Part shown: positions 61,601 to 62,742 of the stretch, one piece after another
Layout of the letters: each line of letters starts with the position of its first letter
Position numbering within the stretch: position 1 is the first letter of the stretch
Source of the DNA: a virus
Reading direction: 5' to 3' (one strand)
DNA length: 62,742 nucleotides
IMG/VR virus record: IMGVR_UViG_3300009108_000005
Span: 1-62,742 of that record
The notes under the pieces: model-generated
What the model saw: only the letters and a program-made list of their open reading frames with translations
Database searches by the model: none
What the model was told of the DNA's origin: nothing
Translations under genes and position numbers: made by a program

Positions 61601-62742
61601 GGTACACCTGAAGTTTTTAATAGATTGACTAGAAGTACATTTTTACTTGAAGCAAGTGTTGATATTAATCTAGAAGAAGAATGGATGTTTAGGTTAGGTG
61701 AATTTGGACCTGAATCTAAACAAACAACTAAAGAATTTACACTTAAAAATACAGATATAAAAGCAAATCCTCAGTTAATAAATTTTGGGGAAATTTATCA
61801 AGGACAAGCAACAGATTTTGATTATGATACTACTATTAGTATGTTAGGCGGAGACGGAAGATGGTTAGAACAACCATCAACAAATCCTGCTGTTCAATTT
61901 AGTACTAGACCTATATTTGATCAATCGATAGATACTCTTGCTGAAATTGAAACGTATGAAAAAGATTTACCTAATGCTGGTTATCCTAGATTAGAAGAAA
62001 CATCGTATCAAGTTTTTAAATTAGAAGATTTACCTACATTATATGACAAATATAAAGATGACGATAGTTCATTATTATATAAATTACTTCAGACACCAAA
62101 TTGGAAAGATACATATACCTATGCAAAAGGATATTATGTACGATATAAAGGTAAGCGATATACTTCTACAAGAATTATAAATGCGGCCGCTAAAAGTTTT
62201 TATGGTATAGTAAATGCAAAATATACAAAAACTCATGCAAGTGGTAATTTAGCAGAACTTGTAATTGAAAAATGTGTTTTCACAGTTGATGGTATTTCTA
62301 AAGTTACTGCAACTGCTGATCCTTATCTTTATGGTATAACAGGTGTTACGGCTAGATTTGGAGAATTTGATTTTACTTATTATTCACCTGTAGATAGACC
62401 TAGTACAAGTTCAGTTGATTCATCTGTACAACGAGGTGTGGATGCAAATGGTGATTTTACGTATATTTTTTCATTTGCAGATGGGGCAATACCTGCTATA
62501 AATATTCCTGCAGATGATGATAAAATGTATTTGTCGGCATTTAATTATAAAACTGATGCTGAAGTTAGTGGCAATGTTACTGATAGATGGATAGAAACCG
62601 GTGAAGCAGGATTATTTAATGTATGGACAGCAGATACAGGAACAGGCGATTGGTCGACATTCAATCTTCAAGATGATAATTTTGGAATTGAACAAATTTG
62701 TAAAGGATATGAAACTGGTGACGAAGCCCTTATTAAATTAGG
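55697..62742 (+). CDS. Giant baseplate-associated structural protein, 3' end outside window
   Basis: Open from ATG 55697 (GGAAAATAA upstream) to the edge: at least 2348 codons with no stop. The start (STYDLLPEYLQSDTNKKFLN) and a later FMKGVSHLKGT...EEWMFRLGEFG segment (~1955-2010) match the very long structural protein found after gp6 in cyanophage- and pelagiphage-like myoviruses, the place of gp7 in T4 (1032 residues). It contains at least two domains related to the cupredoxin-like end of the 952-residue fibre, around 57860-58085 and 60030-60310, both without the Cys/His/Met ligands. Probably an outer wedge or fibre-attachment protein. Confidence 0.7.
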   Translation, partial: MADYSSKNTSDQVDNTIPGSTSKNTTKRSTYDLLPEYLQSDTNKKFLNATLDQMILSGNPKIESGYIGKKIGAIRTSAKDVYTESKTTLNNRYQVDPTVVSQNPSTSEYESAIPYDDIISKLKYLETNTTNLDKLFSDYNYAWKPPINYDMFVNWNSYVWLPFGLPLVGLHGETKAGIEGKRTYTTSAQVIHGNRTLTLENGMRLAFINDTKTYLVTGVGKKITLIDESTLCSVTETSMGLATPTQALGTVDTGTGSVATASVGTQGTNYVHIPFVNVYDQSGTPSTHAILEADVNNGAVDTTLTITNAGAGYATSGVTLHIMGGQTTRPPYVNANKDVHYMHEYICMEKSARDNNAWSRVNNWYHINTVQAVNTMLNLTKSFKLDGIIVDDDYAQRPIIEWERDLHLYNYGTHFRKPVDIIITEAMNPADGTNGFLLSGGSAAAEVHDGYTVQDNDRVLFVNSSNDTYNNKIYKVNTANTGATALTLETDGRGAGPPTHGDVVTSLNGTTLQGQDYWFDGRNGPTAQTSTQTTWRLAQEKGTKNVPVKFELYDTTFQPLSEYNETDFLGNTVFEYLEDKTTADRSEDKFLGFPLTYATTNYLSSTNTSNLMFNNSHQQTMYLYDRGTIPKDILGLYYLRKFDRDISKYDFDNCWEQSYKQIRTPITITRDITNAQDDFVVDLGTTNFEPERDYNVIATTTGFEFCLKSAYGFEKLSGINPTLYLAKGQTYTFDITNGTTAFQIQDASASAYGTGVTNNNTHSGIVTFAVSETESNDVLYYSSPSGTGKLIIIDKVLEQGWPEVYHNGVRLTRDTHYIFNGKKVVIPYESSGTDETVSDAGVPVFSPANQTQSTDNLLAVGDIVDVKFYTTDTSATDEWAYDVPTGLKNNPGNDVLGNISYAEIFPHMIDLIDKHPGLKGPAFGNNNYRSLGGESGFGGTINHQISPLLKLGLMLGNENYDLLLALDYTADSYNVFKKKFIQKIEQLYASMDSGTNTSALVDQALYDLNLGKNNTFPFANSDMAYYFNMVEKTYSVTTSTSTFTLPKTITRKNQYHNHVYVYTVDTNDVETFETEFTLNPNANTITLGTAVASGKVVIKVSIDEGLSFIPPTLAKLGVAPTYVPKSYVDDTGSRTVVVIEGHDGSKTVAHDSTITGSGSVLSHTITDYRDKALLELENRIYGHIQSEFNSDDDNIVTYSHSPESKRKDLTLFPGKYRTTPYTITDRNNFYDNYFNAFKIARGITLLPNTGYDVNNKFTWNYSADANANGIGYWRGIYKHYFDTDRPHSHPWEMLGFIGKPSWWDTHYEWVNATKRNNMISALQKGIISEPGQTIVQDINVARPGATFPVAADGTLQDPVTATLMSSPTALDAKASWSIGDNSPIETVWKRTSLFPYIENEFLFSINPAKYLEKYYDTKDKITDGGNKAITIDVTTAPKAGNTSGTVFYLDGVQQKKLVLQAGNVYTFNLTDASYNTHDFQLSEAWEGQVSGQYTTGWDEATDPTKPTFSPTSSTPEILYYYDSQGGLYHTQEGGVIEVVSVERKKQFISNKTKKRHNSNELFVHNEVDNNNLSRRILGLQQPIVDRLMFLGNDIYVDFARQLRQLNTKLSYKMQGFSKKSSISMLADSLQSEKSNNFIPNDDLTIKFHTSSPYKEYIYSGVEIIKTSTGYAVYGYHNDKPYFTIQNQLKSTIKQITVSETNIQLYSEFDTGTKRIDYGTEFESANDVYNFLYAYGKYLENVGFEFNYPNQDGVYEDWTLTAQQFILWSEAEWGDDTSIKLSPAGNLLYFKTTHGHIKSNDYEYGSFYLDVNKSLFDSTTVDVDRQLSYITVKPKDESRAIYCASFVVCDYEHLLIINNKTIFDDIIYYPILGDAKHRFKIEYLKTPEWNGSLHAPGYLVYGDTIYENFDKTVDNITSSYFASEQTGLNKDSINVARKNIGYEKKQFLRNMRLSEDVQFQFMKGVSHLKGTPEVFNRLTRSTFLLEASVDINLEEEWMFRLGEFGPESKQTTKEFTLKNTDIKANPQLINFGEIYQGQATDFDYDTTISMLGGDGRWLEQPSTNPAVQFSTRPIFDQSIDTLAEIETYEKDLPNAGYPRLEETSYQVFKLEDLPTLYDKYKDDDSSLLYKLLQTPNWKDTYTYAKGYYVRYKGKRYTSTRIINAAAKSFYGIVNAKYTKTHASGNLAELVIEKCVFTVDGISKVTATADPYLYGITGVTARFGEFDFTYYSPVDRPSTSSVDSSVQRGVDANGDFTYIFSFADGAIPAINIPADDDKMYLSAFNYKTDAEVSGNVTDRWIETGEAGLFNVWTADTGTGDWSTFNLQDDNFGIEQICKGYETGDEALIKL

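Overview
The window is 62.7 kb of a T4-like (Straboviridae/Kyanoviridae-type) marine myovirus genome. It is AT-rich (about one third G+C by eye), tightly packed, and full of T4 core genes: portal gp20, hub/chaperone gp26, recombination nuclease gp46/gp47, late sigma factor gp55, and baseplate gp53, gp5, gp25 and gp6. Gene content (several 2OG-Fe(II) oxygenases, PRPP synthetase, a U32-like protein, very long low-complexity fibres) and the base composition suggest a pelagiphage/cyanophage relative infecting a low-GC marine bacterium. The exact host is inference.

Layout. 1-5009 (minus): prohead core protein, small head protein, portal gp20 and a tape-measure-like protein. 5057-6384 (plus): gp26 with a predicted -1 frameshift extension. 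6381-13756 (minus): HAD nucleotidase, a structured 350-nt untranslated stretch, PD-(D/E)XK nuclease, dihydroorotate dehydrogenase-like protein, gp46, gp47, two tandem paralogous 2OG oxygenases and gp55. 13837-19544 (plus): HxGH nucleotidyltransferase, baseplate/tube protein, gp53, hub protein, degenerate M15 domain and lysozyme-less gp5. 19548-39997 (plus): about 20 kb of adhesins, including a lysozyme-PKD fusion, a fibre with a sugar-dehydrogenase propeller and a fibre ending in a cupredoxin domain. 39997-44809 (plus): Cys-cluster protein, U32-like/methyltransferase fusion, 2OG oxygenase, membrane protein, and a stand-alone copy of a fibre C-terminus. 44806-51613 (minus): two lipoproteins, small membrane and conserved proteins, a frameshifted 2OG oxygenase, PRPP synthetase and small early-type genes. 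51749-end (plus): gp25, gp6 and a giant baseplate-associated protein that runs off the window.

Regulation can be read directly. T4-type late boxes (TATAAATA or one mismatch) precede structural operons on both strands, and near-perfect sigma-70 promoters (TTGACA, 16-18 nt, TATAAT) precede the minus-strand replication and metabolic genes. The portal gene has both, overlapping. gp55 encoded here would recognise the late boxes.

Most notable observations: (1) a U UUU UUC slippery site in gp26; (2) strong avoidance of GCAGC/GCTGC across the window, with Ala-Ala pairs recoded to GCG/GCC; (3) fibres carrying a PQQ-type sugar dehydrogenase propeller and an amicyanin-like copper site in consecutive genes; (4) an iron/SAM enzyme cassette lying between two copies of a fibre C-terminal sequence; (5) lysozyme moved from gp5 to the next gene; (6) a C7 tract that breaks a 2OG oxygenase. 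No tRNA, CRISPR, IS element or integrase was seen.
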